A DNA stretch of 5,127 bases. Source: JAAYBT01 sp964404395. GTDB lineage: Bacteria; Bacillota; Clostridia; Acetivibrionales; DTU013. The stretch spans positions 1 to 5,127 of the forward strand of contig CAYOKA010000150.1 of NCBI GenBank assembly GCA_964404395.1, written 5' to 3'. Under the pieces are notes generated by a model. The model was not told the origin of the DNA, ran no database searches, and was given only the letters and a program-made list of their open reading frames with translations. Shown piece by piece: positions 5,124 through 5,127 of this stretch. The stretch's first letter is position 1. Each line of letters opens with the position of its first letter. The translations under genes were made by a program, and so were the position numbers.

Positions 5124-5127
5124 ATGG
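5124..5127 (+). CDS. Possible start of the next operon gene (cut by right edge)
   Basis: After the aldolase stop, GGAAGTG (5111-5117) precedes an ATG at 5124-5126, at reasonable spacing. A GTG at 5121 is an alternative start. Only one codon is visible, so nothing can be said of the product. The lack of a terminator supports continuation of the operon. Confidence 0.3.

Noticed and set aside
1..5127. tRNA, rRNA, CRISPR arrays, insertion sequences, attachment sites and intrinsic terminators
   Set aside because: I looked on both strands and found no cloverleaf, regular spaced repeats, transposase motifs, terminal inverted repeats, or GC-rich stem with a T tract.

Overview
The window looks like part of a bacterial microcompartment (BMC, metabolosome) locus from a low-to-moderate GC Firmicute, probably a clostridium-like anaerobe. 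The signs are strong AGGAGG/GAGGTGA-type ribosome binding sites, frequent AGA/AGG and ATA codons, a very AT-rich intergenic promoter region, and a DeoC core that closely resembles, from memory, the Bacillus-type enzyme. The species cannot be named from the sequence alone.

Layout. Bases 1-130 hold the 5' end of a leftward short-chain dehydrogenase (SDR). Bases 131-338 are a divergent promoter region with two back-to-back sigma-A-like promoters that carry the same extra motif in the same register. Everything from 339 to the right edge runs rightward with short gaps and no visible terminator, so it reads as one operon: an SDR (339-1118), a zinc-dependent medium-chain dehydrogenase (1120-2166), a D-2-hydroxyacid dehydrogenase (2236-3294), three tandem EutN/CcmL-family pentameric vertex proteins (3356-3661, 3676-3930, 3990-4277), and a deoxyribose-phosphate-aldolase-family enzyme (4298-5107). 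The aldolase carries an extra N-terminal amphipathic helix plus linker, typical of a BMC encapsulation peptide. A further gene probably begins at the right edge.

How the genes may work together (inference). The three dehydrogenases lack obvious targeting tails and may act in the cytosol on a polyol, sugar or sugar acid. The aldolase is probably inside the shell, where it would cleave a (deoxy)sugar phosphate and release a short aldehyde such as acetaldehyde. Three vertex-protein genes next to a lumen-targeted DeoC recall the loosely characterised 'sugar phosphate utilizing' BMC loci. Hexameric/trimeric shell genes (BMC-H, BMC-T), an aldehyde dehydrogenase and a sugar kinase or isomerase are not in this window and would be expected nearby. 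The real substrate is unknown. Two positions of the aldolase's phosphate-binding loop depart from the usual DeoC pattern, so it may not be plain 2-deoxyribose 5-phosphate.
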